Origin: Streptosporangium sandarakinum
Lineage (GTDB): Bacteria > Actinomycetota > Actinomycetes > Streptosporangiales > Streptosporangiaceae
DNA: 64,000 bases
Assembly: GCF_013409935.1 (NCBI RefSeq)
Contig: NZ_JACCCO010000001.1
Span: 620,001-684,000, forward strand
Reading direction: 5' to 3'
Shown here: one piece after another, positions 36,053 to 45,222 of the stretch
Numbering within the stretch: position 1 is the stretch's first letter
Layout of the letters: each line of letters begins with the position of its first letter
Notes under the pieces: generated by a model
The model's input: the letters and a program-made list of their open reading frames with translations, nothing else
Databases searched by the model: none
Told to the model about the DNA's origin: nothing
Program-made: the position numbers and the translations under genes

Positions 36053-37282
36053 TCAGAAGGTGAACGCCTGCCGGCGGACGCTGTTGTCGAAGTTGGACAC
36101 CAGCAGTTCCGGCTCGCCGACCGTGCGGATCATCGGCAGCCGGGTGAACAGCTCGCGGAACATCGTCCGGATCTCCATGCGGGCGAGGTTGGCCCCCAGG
36201 CAGAAGTGCGGGCCCGGCCCGCCGAACCCGACGTGCGGCTTGGTGTCGCGGGTGATGTCGAACCGGTCGGGGTCGGGGAAGACCGCCTCGTCGCGGTTGG
36301 CCGAGCCGTAGAAGAGCACGACCTTGTCCCCGCGCCTCAGGCGCAGGCCGCGCAGGTCGTAGTCCTGGGTGACGGTGCGGCGGAACTGCATGATGGGCGA
36401 GACGTAGCGGACCATCTCCTCGATCGTCCCGCCGATGCGCCCCTCGAAGTCCTCCAGCAGCGCGCTGCGCTGGCCGGGATGGTCGGTGAGCAGCTTCATG
36501 CCGTGCGCCATGGTGTTGCGGGCCGTCTCGTTGCCCGCGACGAGCAGCAGCGCGAAGAACGACCCCAGCTCGCGGTCGGTGAGCCTCTCCCCGTCCACGT
36601 TGGCGGTGACCAGCGCCGAGATCAGGTCGCCGCGCGGCTTCCTGGCGCGTTCCCGGCCGAGCCGGATCACCAGGCGCTGCAGGGCGAGGAGCGCGACGGT
36701 GTTCTGCGCGGCCATCCGCACGGTGTGCGGCAGGCTGGGCCGTATCCCGCTGTAGGCGGTGGAGATGTCCACCTGCCGGTGCACCGCGGCCCGCATGTCG
36801 TCGGGAATGCCCATCATGTCGCAGATGACGTGGATGGGCAGCCGGGCGGCGACCTGGCTGACGAAGTCGCGCGGCCCCTCGGCCAGCACGTCGTCGACGA
36901 TCCGGGCGCACGCGGCCTCGATGTCGCCCTGCAGCCCGGCGAGCATCTTGGGGCTGAACGCGCGTGAGACGATGCGGCGCAGCCGGGCGTGCCGGGGGTC
37001 GTCCATGTTGACCATGGACTCGCCGAACACGTGCTTGACCCAGCCGGGTGGTTCGGGGCTGGTCACGCCCGGCTCGCTGGAGAACACCCTGGCGTTGCGG
37101 CTGGCCTCCACCACGTCGGCGTGCCGGACCAGCGCGTAGAAGCCCTTGCCGGAGCGGAGCAGCGGCACGCGCTTCTCCGCGAAGAACACCGGCCGGTCCA
37201 GGGCGCGCAACCGGGCGAACGCCTCGTGACGTTCCTTGGGCGAGCGACGCCAGAAGTCGAGATCAGCCAGGTCGATGCGCAT
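36053..37282 (-). CDS. Cytochrome P450 (CYP124/125/142-like)
   Basis: A 409-residue heme monooxygenase. The heme-binding loop FGGPGPHFCLGANLAR carries the proximal Cys near residue 358. The I-helix reads AGNETARN, with Asn-Glu in place of the usual Asp/Glu, and the ExxR motif lies in the K-helix (EEMVRYVSP). FGGPGPHFCLGANLAR is common in mycobacterial lipid and sterol hydroxylases, so a lipid-like substrate is plausible. ATG at 37282 with GAGG just upstream. No ferredoxin gene is adjacent. Confidence 0.92.
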   Translation of the reverse strand: MRIDLADLDFWRRSPKERHEAFARLRALDRPVFFAEKRVPLLRSGKGFYALVRHADVVEASRNARVFSSEPGVTSPEPPGWVKHVFGESMVNMDDPRHARLRRIVSRAFSPKMLAGLQGDIEAACARIVDDVLAEGPRDFVSQVAARLPIHVICDMMGIPDDMRAAVHRQVDISTAYSGIRPSLPHTVRMAAQNTVALLALQRLVIRLGRERARKPRGDLISALVTANVDGERLTDRELGSFFALLLVAGNETARNTMAHGMKLLTDHPGQRSALLEDFEGRIGGTIEEMVRYVSPIMQFRRTVTQDYDLRGLRLRRGDKVVLFYGSANRDEAVFPDPDRFDITRDTKPHVGFGGPGPHFCLGANLARMEIRTMFRELFTRLPMIRTVGEPELLVSNFDNSVRRQAFTF

Positions 37283-37300
37283 GACCTCAATCCTGACATG

Positions 37301-37322
37301 GCCTTTATCTAAGGCGATCGCC
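37301..37322. promoter_or_regulatory. Overlapping inverted repeats upstream of the P450 gene
   Basis: GCCTT-TATCT-AAGGC (37301-37315) overlaps the perfect palindrome GGCGATCGCC (37313-37322), 19-40 bases before the start codon. Likely operator or promoter site; the regulator is unknown. Confidence 0.45.
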
Positions 37323-37547
37323 CCTGACCAGGTCTTTACCTTACCGGACTGTGATATAGCGCAACCCGTACCCGCGTCGGCCGCAGGGATTTCATCTCCT
37401 TGTGAACCGGATGCCCGGATCCTCACGGACCATTCATCTCCGCGTCCCCGGCGGGCTCGGCGGGCCGTCCCGGCACCGGGGCGGGCGTCCGTCCGGTGGC
37501 GGCGACCCTGGCCGCCGCCGCCGGGGACGCGCTCCTCGGCTACGCCC

Positions 37548-38111
37548 TCACCGGACCTTCGACTTCGCGGTGACGCGGCTGCGGACCGTCTTGGCGAGCG
37601 CGCCGAGCGAGACGTGCCGGTCGGAGGTGACGGCCGCGCCGAACTTCGCCACGGCGGTGCCGCGGCGGCGGACCACCCAGCCCCGGATCTTGACGGTCGT
37701 CGAGTCCCCCTTGTCGAGCGAGGTGACCAGGCACCGTACGGAGCGCCCCCTGGTGGAGCACTTGACGCTGCGCGGCTTGTCGATCACCTTGACCGCGCGG
37801 AAGGCGCGGGAGAAGTCGCCGGTGAGCGCCATGTAGTGCTGTCCCTTGGCGCTCTTGTTGCGGACCTTGACGGTGTAGGTGAGGTAACCGCCCCGGTGGG
37901 TGTACTTGGGGAAGTACACGTCGTAACGGAAGTTCCTCGGGGGAGCGGCGGCGGTCCGGGCGGCCGCGGCGGTGGCGGCTCGGGCCGCCGCGGGGGGCGC
38001 CGCCGCCGCCGCGGCGGCCGGCGAGGCGGGGACGAGAAGGGTGCCGCCCGCCGCCGCGGCGAGAGCCGCGGCGGCGAGCCTCTTGGGGAGGTAGCTCATA
38101 AGCCGCATCAT
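37548..38111 (-). CDS. Secreted protein of unknown function
   Basis: A 187-residue protein with a basic start, a hydrophobic Ala-rich signal sequence and a long Ala/Pro linker (residues about 30-57). The folded part begins FRYDVYFPKYTHRGGYLTYT and reads like a single beta-sandwich repeat of the kind found in DUF11/CARDB-type extracellular proteins. Two Cys (VKCS, VRCL) could form a disulfide. Possible starts are ATG 38111 and ATG 38099. Confidence 0.75.
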   Translation of the reverse strand: MMRLMSYLPKRLAAAALAAAAGGTLLVPASPAAAAAAAPPAAARAATAAAARTAAAPPRNFRYDVYFPKYTHRGGYLTYTVKVRNKSAKGQHYMALTGDFSRAFRAVKVIDKPRSVKCSTRGRSVRCLVTSLDKGDSTTVKIRGWVVRRRGTAVAKFGAAVTSDRHVSLGALAKTVRSRVTAKSKVR

Positions 38112-38210
38112 CCATCAAAACCATCGGGATTCCCCGGGTTGTCCGGAACGAATTCGACGCGGCCGTCCACCCGGGGCCGTCCGCCCGCGGCCGTACGGCG
38201 GGGCGCGGTG

Positions 38211-39059
38211 TCAGGCGGGCGCCGGGACGCCGAGGTACGGCGCGAGGTGGGCGTTGAGCGCGCCGCAGCCGAGATACTTCTCCACGGTGTGGAAGTCGAA
38301 CCGGTCCAGGTTCACCAGGGCCTCCTGGTCCACCCCGGTGAAGCAGGCGCGCAGGCTCGGGGGGATCGCCGCGATGTCGTCCTTGTCGGCGATGTTGACC
38401 CAGCGACGGACCCCCGGCGGCCGGGCGCCCCAGCCGTTGACCGGCGCGGGCAGCAGCCGCTCGAAGATCACGTCGCGCATGCCGAGCGGGCTGCCGAGGG
38501 TGATCAGCAGATCCACCTCCAGACCTGGGTCGGACCACAGCGTCTCATAGGCCACCACGCTGCCGAGCGAGTGCGCGATCACCGCCTTCGGCCGGTTGCG
38601 CCTGATCACCTCGGCCACCGCCGACCGCACCTTCGCCCGCACCCCGCCGCCCGCGGCGAGGTAGGCGGCGACCTCCGGGCAGAAGAACCCGGCGAAACCG
38701 GCCGCGTCGGCCCGCATGCGATCCAGCAGCCAGCGGGTCATCCGGTTCAGCGCCCCGGTCAGCCCCTCCCCCACCGCGTCGAGCTGCCTGGCCCAGGCGA
38801 CGAAGACCTCCTGCGCCCCGGCGTCCATGCGCTCCACCGCCCGCGGCGCCTCGTTCCCGTGCCCGCCCAGCAGGTGGGCGTAGTAGGCGATCTCGGTGAG
38901 GTAGCGCTCCCCGCCGTACGGCCGGCCGCCGGTCAGCCCGGCGTGCAGGTAACGGTCCCACTTGCCGCGCATCACGGTGGCGGCCCCCGCGACGGAGCCC
39001 CCGGCGTCGCGGTAGTAGTGGTACTTGCCTATCCCGTGCACACCGACGATCTTCTCCAC
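38211..39059 (-). CDS. Alpha/beta-hydrolase-fold protein of unknown function
   Basis: A 282-residue cytoplasmic protein. It opens VEKIVGVHGIGKYHYYRD (oxyanion-type HGIG), has a nucleophile elbow AHSLGSVVAYE (Ser near residue 172), a likely acid in NIADKDDIAAI and a likely His in FDFHTVEKY. There is no signal peptide. The GTG at 39059 follows GAGGGACGGGG; upstream sequence in the same frame is low-complexity. It resembles lipase-like proteins often left as hypothetical in actinomycetes. The substrate is unknown. Confidence 0.75.
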   Translation of the reverse strand: MEKIVGVHGIGKYHYYRDAGGSVAGAATVMRGKWDRYLHAGLTGGRPYGGERYLTEIAYYAHLLGGHGNEAPRAVERMDAGAQEVFVAWARQLDAVGEGLTGALNRMTRWLLDRMRADAAGFAGFFCPEVAAYLAAGGGVRAKVRSAVAEVIRRNRPKAVIAHSLGSVVAYETLWSDPGLEVDLLITLGSPLGMRDVIFERLLPAPVNGWGARPPGVRRWVNIADKDDIAAIPPSLRACFTGVDQEALVNLDRFDFHTVEKYLGCGALNAHLAPYLGVPAPA

Positions 39060-39352
39060 GTACCCCGTCCCTCGCTCGGCCGATCCGCGCCCGCCCCCGG
39101 TCGCCCGGGCACCGGCGCCGGCGGCCGTCCGCGTCCCGCCCGGGGAGCCCCGCACCGCCGGCGCCCGGCGATCAACCGGGCCGCATGTCACTGTGGCGGA
39201 AGCCGGGGCGCGCCACAAGAGCGTCTCCCGCCGGCCGGGGCCGTACATGCCATAAATCGCTTGATCGACGGGTTTGACCGCTGGTTATCCTGGAACCCTT
39301 CCCCGGGGAGACCCCCGCCGCAATCCGCACCGATGACGAGGAGCCAGTCGCC

Positions 39353-39775
39353 ATGCCCGGTCCGCTTCAGATCAGCGGCTCGGTCATCGTGCCCGAGACC
39401 GAGCTCCGCTGGCGCTTCTCCCGCTCCTCGGGTCCGGGCGGCCAGGGGGTCAACACCACCGACAGCCGGGTCGAGCTCGGCTTCGACCTCGCCGCCACCG
39501 ACGCCTTCCCCCCGGCCCTCAAGGACCGGGCCCTCTCCCGCCTCGGCCCCCGCCTGGTGCACGGCGTCATCACCGTCACCGCCTCGGAGTTCCGCTCCCA
39601 GCTGCGCAACCGGGAGGCCGCCGGGATGCGCCTGGCCCAGCTCCTGCGCGAGGCGATCGCCCCGCCGGCCAGGAAGCGCCGCCCCACCAAGCCCAGCCGG
39701 GGCGCCGTCGAACGCCGCATCGCCGACAAGAAGCGGCGCTCGGAGCTCAAGCGCCTGCGCCGCGACGGCCTCTGA
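39353..39775 (+). CDS. arfB: Peptidyl-tRNA hydrolase ArfB (ribosome rescue)
   Basis: A 140-residue release-factor-like protein that frees stalled ribosomes by hydrolysing peptidyl-tRNA without a stop codon. The GGQ motif is at residues 29-31 in SSGPGGQGVN. The basic C-terminal tail (RRIADKKRRSELKRLRR) is the part that enters the empty mRNA channel. ATG start. A possible promoter TTGATC-N19-TATCCT lies at 39261-39291. The upstream gap 39060-39352 otherwise shows nothing coding. Confidence 0.95.
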   Translation: MPGPLQISGSVIVPETELRWRFSRSSGPGGQGVNTTDSRVELGFDLAATDAFPPALKDRALSRLGPRLVHGVITVTASEFRSQLRNREAAGMRLAQLLREAIAPPARKRRPTKPSRGAVERRIADKKRRSELKRLRRDGL

Positions 39776-39873
39776 GCCGGTACAGGGTCCACCGCCCGGC
39801 CGGGGGACGGTCCCGGAGCCCGGTGAGCACCCGGAAAGACACGCCCCCGCCCGGCCGCCGGCGCACGACCCGC

Positions 39874-40512
39874 TCACGGGGCGGGCCGGCGGTCCTCCAT
39901 CTCCCACAGGTGGTCCAGGACGTGCCAGGCGATCCGGCGGGCGGCGTAGCGGGCCGGCCAGCCGCCCGGCACCACGGGCCCGCCTTGGGACGGCTCGGCC
40001 AGCACCGCGGCGATGTCCGCCCGCAGCGCCGCCAGGCCCGCCGCGTCGCGGAACGGCCGGTGCCGTACCCCGATCTTCCGCGCGTAGGAGCGCTCGGCCT
40101 CGATCACGTGGGCCACCATCTTGTCGCGGTCCCGGCCACCGCCCCGCGGGCCCTTGCGCAGCTCCTCCGGGGAGACCGCGGCCGCCTCGTCGAACAGCTC
40201 CCACGCCGCCCGGACCAGCGCGGCGGCCCGCGCCGCCTCGTCCGCCTCCACCGGCTTGCCGTCCAGCTCCGGAATCGCCTCGATCGCCCCGAAGTCGGTC
40301 GTCGTGCCGCCCCGGGCCCGCTCCACGACCACCGGGTCACCCGGCTCGAACACCAGCCCGGCGCGCTCGGCGACCGGCCGGTAGCGCGGCGCGTAGTCCG
40401 CCAGCGCCTCCAGTGCCGACTCCTCCGACCGGCCGATGCGGCACCAGCCGGGCCACCCGATCGCGCAGGCGAAGACCTTCTTCGGGCCGATCTCCAGATA
40501 AACGTCCGTCAT
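39874..40512 (-). CDS. Conserved hypothetical protein, possibly DinB-like
   Basis: A 212-residue soluble protein starting MTDVYLEIGPKKVFACAIGW. A central helix with AHVIEAERSYARKIG and a C-terminal helix with WHVLDHLWEMEDR recall the His-bearing helices of the DinB four-helix family, but the N-terminal half is different. I do not know its function. The ATG lies just upstream of the HAD gene's 3' end, both on the minus strand. Confidence 0.75.
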   Translation of the reverse strand: MTDVYLEIGPKKVFACAIGWPGWCRIGRSEESALEALADYAPRYRPVAERAGLVFEPGDPVVVERARGGTTTDFGAIEAIPELDGKPVEADEAARAAALVRAAWELFDEAAAVSPEELRKGPRGGGRDRDKMVAHVIEAERSYARKIGVRHRPFRDAAGLAALRADIAAVLAEPSQGGPVVPGGWPARYAARRIAWHVLDHLWEMEDRRPAP

Positions 40513-40567
40513 ACCGCCCCAGCGTGCCACCGGAACGTGACAGCACCCGTCAGGTACGGCCGGCCCG

Positions 40568-41353
40568 TCAGACCCCCGAATCGATCATGTCGACCAGGTC
40601 CGCCACCGAGTTGACCACCTGGGACGGGCGGAACGGGTAGCGGTCCACTTGGTCACCGCCCATGACGCCGGTGAGCACCAGGATCGTGTGCAGCCCCGCC
40701 TCCATGCCCGAGACGATGTCGGTGTCCATCCGGTCGCCGATCATCGCGGTGCTCTCGCTGTGCCCGTCGATGGCCCGCAGCGCGCTGCGCATCATCATCG
40801 GGTTGGGCTTGCCGATGAAGTACGGCGAGACGCCCGTCGCCTTGGTGATCATCGCCGCGACCGCGCCGGTGGCCGGCAGCGACCCCTCGTTGGACGGGCC
40901 CACCGGGTCGGGGTTGGTGGCGATGAACCGGGCGCCGCCCTCGATCAGCCGGATGGCCCGGGTGATCTGCGTGAAGCTGTAGGTGCGGGTCTCGCCGAGC
41001 ACCACGTAGTCGGGGTCGATGTCGGTCAGCACGTACCCCGCCTCGTGCAGCGCGGTGGTCAGCCCGGCCTCCCCTATCACGTAGGCGGAGCCGCCGGGGC
41101 GCTGCAGGGTGAGGAACTGGGCGGTGGCGAGCGCCGACGTCCAGATCGCCTCCGGCGGGATGTCCAGCCCCGCCGCGCGCAGCCGCACGGCCAGGTCCCG
41201 CTGCGTGTAGATGGAATTGTTGGTCAGGACCATGAACCGCTTGCCGGACTCGCGCAGGCGCCGGATGAACTCGTCGGCGCCGGGCACGGGGTGCCCCTCG
41301 TGGACGAGCACCCCGTCCATGTCCGACAGCCAGCACTCGATCGGCTTGCGCAT
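40568..41353 (-). CDS. HAD-IIA family hydrolase (NagD-like phosphatase)
   Basis: A 261-residue cytoplasmic phosphatase. Motif I is LSDMDGVL (nucleophile Asp near residue 10), motif II LTNNS, motif III Lys in GKPNP and motif IV GDRMDTD. The cap is of the C2 type that defines subclass IIA. Such enzymes dephosphorylate sugar phosphates or nucleotides. I chose ATG 41353, with GGGGGAACGGTGGAG directly upstream; ATG 41377 is possible. Confidence 0.93.
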   Translation of the reverse strand: MRKPIECWLSDMDGVLVHEGHPVPGADEFIRRLRESGKRFMVLTNNSIYTQRDLAVRLRAAGLDIPPEAIWTSALATAQFLTLQRPGGSAYVIGEAGLTTALHEAGYVLTDIDPDYVVLGETRTYSFTQITRAIRLIEGGARFIATNPDPVGPSNEGSLPATGAVAAMITKATGVSPYFIGKPNPMMMRSALRAIDGHSESTAMIGDRMDTDIVSGMEAGLHTILVLTGVMGGDQVDRYPFRPSQVVNSVADLVDMIDSGV

Positions 41354-41670
41354 CTCCACCGTTCCCCCATCTTCCATGGCATCGGGATCAAACAGTCCAA
41401 CGGGACAAGGATGGCAGGAGGGGTGCGGGCGGCGCGCGCGAGGTCAGGACACGGGGGACCAGGACATGAAAGGCGGGAAGGCCCGGAGGTCAGGGCGCGA
41501 GGGCCTCCGGCGCCGCCTCGGCGCGGCTCGTCGATTCCACCGGGTCGGCGTCCGGCTTCCCGGGCCACCTCCTTTACGTTGTAGATTTTTTGATCGATGC
41601 CGTCGAGGTCCCCCCGCCCGCACCGATCCAGCGGTACGGCGGGACCGGTGACGGGTGGTTCACTTGGCGG
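41354..41670. promoter_or_regulatory. Divergent intergenic region between HAD and APH-like genes
   Basis: 317 bases. The recognisable element is an A+T-rich segment at 41570-41597 with a TAGATT -10-like hexamer (41582-41587) reading toward the kinase gene. In-frame TTG and other codons between 41590 and 41671 could extend that gene. Nothing else is evident. Confidence 0.4.
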
Positions 41671-42693
41671 GTGAGCGACAGCGACGATCTCATCGACGAC
41701 CTCCGGCGGCTGGCCGAGCGGCACGGCGACGGCCCCGCCGAGGTCATCCCGACCCGGCCGGACGTGGTGATCGTCCGGGCCGGGTCCATCGTGGTCAAGG
41801 CGCACGGCCCCGGCGCCCGGAGGGAGCCGCTGGAGCTGCGGGTGCGGGCCGCGGCGCATCCGGCGCTGCGCGGGATCGTGCTCGGGCCGGTGACCGAGGA
41901 GGTCGCCGTCGTGCGCGGCAGGCTCGTCACCGTGTGGCCCGCGGGCACCCCGGTGGACCCGGGCGACCCGGACGCGGCCCCGTGGACGGCGGCGGCGCGG
42001 CTGCTGGCCCGGCTGCACGCCGTACCGGCGCGGGCGCTGCCCCCGCTGCCCCCGGCGGGCGGCCCGGCCCGGGTCGCGGCGACGGTCGCCCGGCTGGAGG
42101 GCCGCTCCCCCGCCGCGGACCTGGTGCGCCGCACCCTGGCCTGCCTGCCCCTGCCCGGCTCCCCCGCCTCCCCCGGCGACCTTCCCGGCGGGTTCCCCGC
42201 TCCCGGCGCGCGGCTGCCCGGCCCTCGCGTCCCTCTCGACTCCACCGGCGCCCCCGGTCACCCGGGCGAGCCCGGCGCGTCCGCCGCCGCGGGCTCGCTC
42301 GCCCACGGCGACTGGCACATGGGCCAGCTCGTCAGCGCCGGGGGCGAGTGGACCCTCATCGACATCGACGACCTGGGCACCGGCGACCCGGCCTGGGACC
42401 TGGCGCGACCCGCGGCGTGGTTCGCGGCCGGGCTGCTGGAGCCGTCCGTCTGGCACGGCTTCCTCGCCGCCTACCGGGCGGCCGGCGGGCGCGCCGCCGG
42501 AGCCGAGGGCGACGACCCGTGGCCGCGGCTCGACCTGCCCGCCCAGGCGATGACCGTGCAGCTCGCGGCGGCCTCGATCGACAAGGCCGAGCGGGCCGGC
42601 CGGCCGCTGGACGAGGTCGAGCACGCCCTCCTCGACACGTGCGAGAAGATTGCCCGGGCCAGAAACGCCTGCCACGGCGCACCCGCGCAGTAG
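41671..42693 (+). CDS. Aminoglycoside-phosphotransferase-family kinase
   Basis: A 340-residue APH-fold protein. The catalytic loop reads LAHGDWHMGQLV (Brenner-type HxDxxxxN variant, with Asp as base) and the metal-binding motif is LIDIDDLGTGDPAWDLA. It probably phosphorylates a small hydroxyl metabolite or drug; resistance is not implied. A Pro/Gly/Ser-rich loop of about 50 residues sits just before the catalytic loop. GTG at 41671 is preferred; an in-frame TTG at 41590 would add 27 residues and lies at a -10-like promoter element. Confidence 0.82.
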   Translation: MSDSDDLIDDLRRLAERHGDGPAEVIPTRPDVVIVRAGSIVVKAHGPGARREPLELRVRAAAHPALRGIVLGPVTEEVAVVRGRLVTVWPAGTPVDPGDPDAAPWTAAARLLARLHAVPARALPPLPPAGGPARVAATVARLEGRSPAADLVRRTLACLPLPGSPASPGDLPGGFPAPGARLPGPRVPLDSTGAPGHPGEPGASAAAGSLAHGDWHMGQLVSAGGEWTLIDIDDLGTGDPAWDLARPAAWFAAGLLEPSVWHGFLAAYRAAGGRAAGAEGDDPWPRLDLPAQAMTVQLAAASIDKAERAGRPLDEVEHALLDTCEKIARARNACHGAPAQ

Positions 42694-42739
42694 GTTATGG
42701 GTACTTCAAGGAAACGCGAACAACAAGGAGATCGGCCAC

Positions 42740-43012
42740 ATGCAGTGCCCGAAGTGCCGGGGCCTGATGCGCACCTACGAGCGCAACGGCGTCCACATCG
42801 ACCAGTGCGAGAGCTGTCGAGGGATCTTCCTTGACTACGGCGAGCTGGAGACCCTCACCCGCATCGAGAGCCAGTGGTCCCAGCAGCACCACTCCGCGCC
42901 GCCGCCGCCTCCCCCGCCGGTGCACGGCGCCCCGGGCTGGGGCGCGCCGCACCACGGTCACTACGGCCACCACCGCCAGCGCAGCTGGGTGGGCATGCTC
43001 TTCTCGACCTGA
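42740..43012 (+). CDS. TFIIB-type zinc-ribbon protein
   Basis: A 90-residue protein. CPKC (Cys3, Cys6) and CESC (Cys23, Cys26) bind one zinc, followed by RGIFLDYGELETLTRIE, the standard zf-TFIIB small-protein pattern. The second half is Pro/His-rich (seven consecutive prolines, six or more His), perhaps a metal-binding or flexible tail. AAGGAG nine bases before the ATG. Function is unknown across the family. Confidence 0.9.
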   Translation: MQCPKCRGLMRTYERNGVHIDQCESCRGIFLDYGELETLTRIESQWSQQHHSAPPPPPPPVHGAPGWGAPHHGHYGHHRQRSWVGMLFST

Positions 43013-43020
43013 CCGGTCGC

Positions 43021-43074
43021 CGCGCCCGCCCCGGCGAAGGCGGGCGCGGCTCGCCCGCCCGGGGCGGGCGAGCC
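43021..43074. terminator. Double-hairpin bidirectional terminator
   Basis: Two consecutive hairpins: CGCGCCCGCC/GGCGGGCGCG (43021-43030, 43039-43048) and GGCTCGCCCGCCC/GGGCGGGCGAGCC (43048-43060, 43062-43074). They fill the whole gap between two convergent genes. Confidence 0.85.
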
Positions 43075-43075
43075 G

Positions 43076-44029
43076 TCAGGTCGGGAAGTCGCCCGGCTTG
43101 ACCCGCCGGGAGCGGGCGTTGCCCCCGACGACGGGGTTCAGGGTGAGGGTCCAGTTCTTCCAGCTGATCTGGGTGGCGGTGTAGGTCGTCCGGAACCGCA
43201 GCGCCTTCTCGAACCGCTCGAAGGCGCACGACCGGGTGAAGGTCCGGGCCTTGGAGTCCCAGTCGTCGCCGAGGGTGTAGTAGACCTTGTAGCTGCCGTC
43301 CCGCACGCCGCGGACCTTGAACTTCGACTTCTTGCGCACGTAGACGGTGACGACCTTCTTCTTCCCCCGCACCAGGACGACGACGGCGTCCTGGCGGTTG
43401 CCGTTGCGCAGCTCCAGGTAGCCGCGCCCGGTGCGGCTCTCGGAGCGGACGTAGCGGCCGTTGGGCAGGCGGCGGGTGCGCTGCGCGGCCGCCTTGACCG
43501 GCACGACGTCGGCCGGGTATCCGGTCAGCGAGCGCGCGGCCTCGCGCACCGCGGTCAGCTCGTCCTCGCGCTCCATCCTGGTCAGCACGGCCGGGCCGGT
43601 GCAGACCTCCTGGTTCTGCGCCTCCTGGCGCGCGGTGTCGAAGGCGGCGGCGAACCGGCGCAGCGCCGTCAGATAGGCGTCGTGCGCGGTCCTGACCTCG
43701 GTGGGCGGCGCCAGCTCCGCCAGCCGGGTCACCGCGTCGTTCACCGTGGTCGAGGTCCGCTCCAGCCGTCCGTCGAGGCTCTTCGGCCCGTCGGTCGCGG
43801 CGAGTTTCCGCAGCGCGTCGCGCACCGGGCCGCGCGCCTTCTCCAGTTCGCTCCGGTACTCCTCGGCGGTCAGGGCGGCGGGGGCCGGCGTGCCGGAGGA
43901 GGAGGTCGTCCCGTCGGCCCCCGCGCCGGTCGCGGGCCGGTCTGCGGCGGGCTCGCGGTCGCCTGCCGTGCAGGCGCACAGGGTCAGGGCGGTGATCACG
44001 ACACAGGAAAGCAGCCGGGGGGTGGTCAC
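43076..44029 (-). CDS. Lipoprotein of unknown function
   Basis: From the GTG at 44029 the protein has 317 residues, a hydrophobic signal and a lipobox-like TLCAC, then a Ser/Thr/Ala/Pro linker. A helical segment (AEEYRSELEKARGPVRDALRK, then further helices) is followed by a Lys/Arg-rich beta region with repeated Tyr (YVRKKSKFKVRG, GSYKVYYTLG). The C-terminal part may be a small beta-sandwich. I do not recognise the family. An upstream in-frame ATG (44056) is less likely. Confidence 0.75.
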   Translation of the reverse strand: MTTPRLLSCVVITALTLCACTAGDREPAADRPATGAGADGTTSSSGTPAPAALTAEEYRSELEKARGPVRDALRKLAATDGPKSLDGRLERTSTTVNDAVTRLAELAPPTEVRTAHDAYLTALRRFAAAFDTARQEAQNQEVCTGPAVLTRMEREDELTAVREAARSLTGYPADVVPVKAAAQRTRRLPNGRYVRSESRTGRGYLELRNGNRQDAVVVLVRGKKKVVTVYVRKKSKFKVRGVRDGSYKVYYTLGDDWDSKARTFTRSCAFERFEKALRFRTTYTATQISWKNWTLTLNPVVGGNARSRRVKPGDFPT

Positions 44030-44155
44030 CTGTCCCACTATCGCCTGATAGATCATCGCACGTCAATGGCGAATCCCCAGCCCACCACCGCTATATCTAC
44101 CAATACAGATAAATAGCGCTCAGCAAGATGAATTTTCCATCAAAGCGAAAAAGCG

Positions 44156-44698
44156 CTATTCACGGGCGCCCGGCAGCAGCCGCCGAATGGCCAGCCCCGC
44201 CGCCATGCCGGTGGCCGCCCCGGCGAGCACGTCGCCCGGGTAGTGGACGCCGGTGTAGACGCGGGAGAAGCAGACCCCCGCGGCCAGCGCGCCGATCGGG
44301 ACCGCGACCGCCGGGGGCGCCTCCAGCGCCACGGCCGTGGCGAACGCGGCGGCGGAGGCGGAGTGGCCGGACGGGAACGAGGCCGACACCGGCCTGCGGA
44401 TCAGCCGCTCCAGCGGCAGCCCCTCGGCCGAGGGGCGGGTGCGGCCGAAGATCTGCTTGCCCACCAGGTTCACCAGCGGGCTGGCCAGGCTGATGGCGAG
44501 CAGGCCGCGCGTCGCGGCGCGGCGCAGCGGCCGGCGGCCGGTGGCCACCAGCGCCCCGGCCAGCCCGGCCCACAGCAGCGAGTTGTCGGCGGCGCGGGAC
44601 AGCGCGGGCACGAAACGCTCCAGGCCGGGCAGGTGCGCCCCCGCCACCGCGGCGAAGAGCCTCCGGTCCAGCCTGCTCAGCCATGACCTCACCCGCAT
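44156..44698 (-). CDS. PAP2-family membrane phosphatase
   Basis: A 180-residue protein with about five helices. The three acid-phosphatase motifs are present: KQIFGRTRP, PSGHS and SRVYTGVHYPGDV. Likely acts on undecaprenyl diphosphate or phosphatidic-acid-like lipids at the membrane. The ATG at 44698 has GGAAGG eight bases upstream. The upstream 100 bases in the same frame are low-complexity and I left them out. Confidence 0.9.
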   Translation of the reverse strand: MRVRSWLSRLDRRLFAAVAGAHLPGLERFVPALSRAADNSLLWAGLAGALVATGRRPLRRAATRGLLAISLASPLVNLVGKQIFGRTRPSAEGLPLERLIRRPVSASFPSGHSASAAAFATAVALEAPPAVAVPIGALAAGVCFSRVYTGVHYPGDVLAGAATGMAAGLAIRRLLPGARE

Positions 44699-44802
44699 GC
44701 GCACCACCTTCCCGTACGGCCTCTCGCCTTCCCGCGCGGCCGGCCGTCTCACCGTCTTCCCGCACGGCCGCCTTTTCCACGCGTCCGTCTCCCGGCCGGC
44801 CG

Positions 44803-45222
44803 TCAGCCGACGGTGATCCGGAAGACGGCGTCGCCCGAGGCGCGTCTGCTCGCGTCGTCCGGGGGCGTCCGGCCGTTCTGGCAGCGGCGGCAGTTGGAGA
44901 TCGTGACGGTGGTCGTGCCCGGGTGCTTGGCGTTGAAGATGAAGTAACGGGCCGGGCCCGCGGCGCCGGAGGCGGGGCTGGGTTCCTCGCTGATGAAGGA
45001 GGCCACCGCGACGTCGGGCAGGTCGCCCATCTCCCAGTGGTCGCCGGCCCGCTCGTCGTCGTCCACCGCCAGCGCGAACCGCGCGCCCGGGGTGAGCCGG
45101 ACGTCCACGGTCCTGCCGACGCTCCCGTGGAAGACCGTGCCGACGTCCTTGACGGCGCTTCCGGAGCCGCAGCCCCCGGCCAGTGCCACCAGCAGCAGGG
45201 CGACCAGCCCCGTTCGGTACAT
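44803..45222 (-). CDS. Lipoprotein, possibly chagasin-like (I42 inhibitor fold)
   Basis: A 139-residue protein with a signal ending in the lipobox LAGGC. The pattern of a strand VDVRLTPGARFALAVDD, then HWEMGDLP, then RYFIFNAKHPGTTTVTISN resembles I42-type cysteine-protease inhibitors, though the NPTTG loop is not evident. A late CRRC pair may form a disulfide. The start is ATG 45222; a GTG one codon upstream is also possible. The 45223-45406 gap upstream is made of GGGGCCGGGGC-like repeats. Confidence 0.65.
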   Translation of the reverse strand: MYRTGLVALLLVALAGGCGSGSAVKDVGTVFHGSVGRTVDVRLTPGARFALAVDDDERAGDHWEMGDLPDVAVASFISEEPSPASGAAGPARYFIFNAKHPGTTTVTISNCRRCQNGRTPPDDASRRASGDAVFRITVG

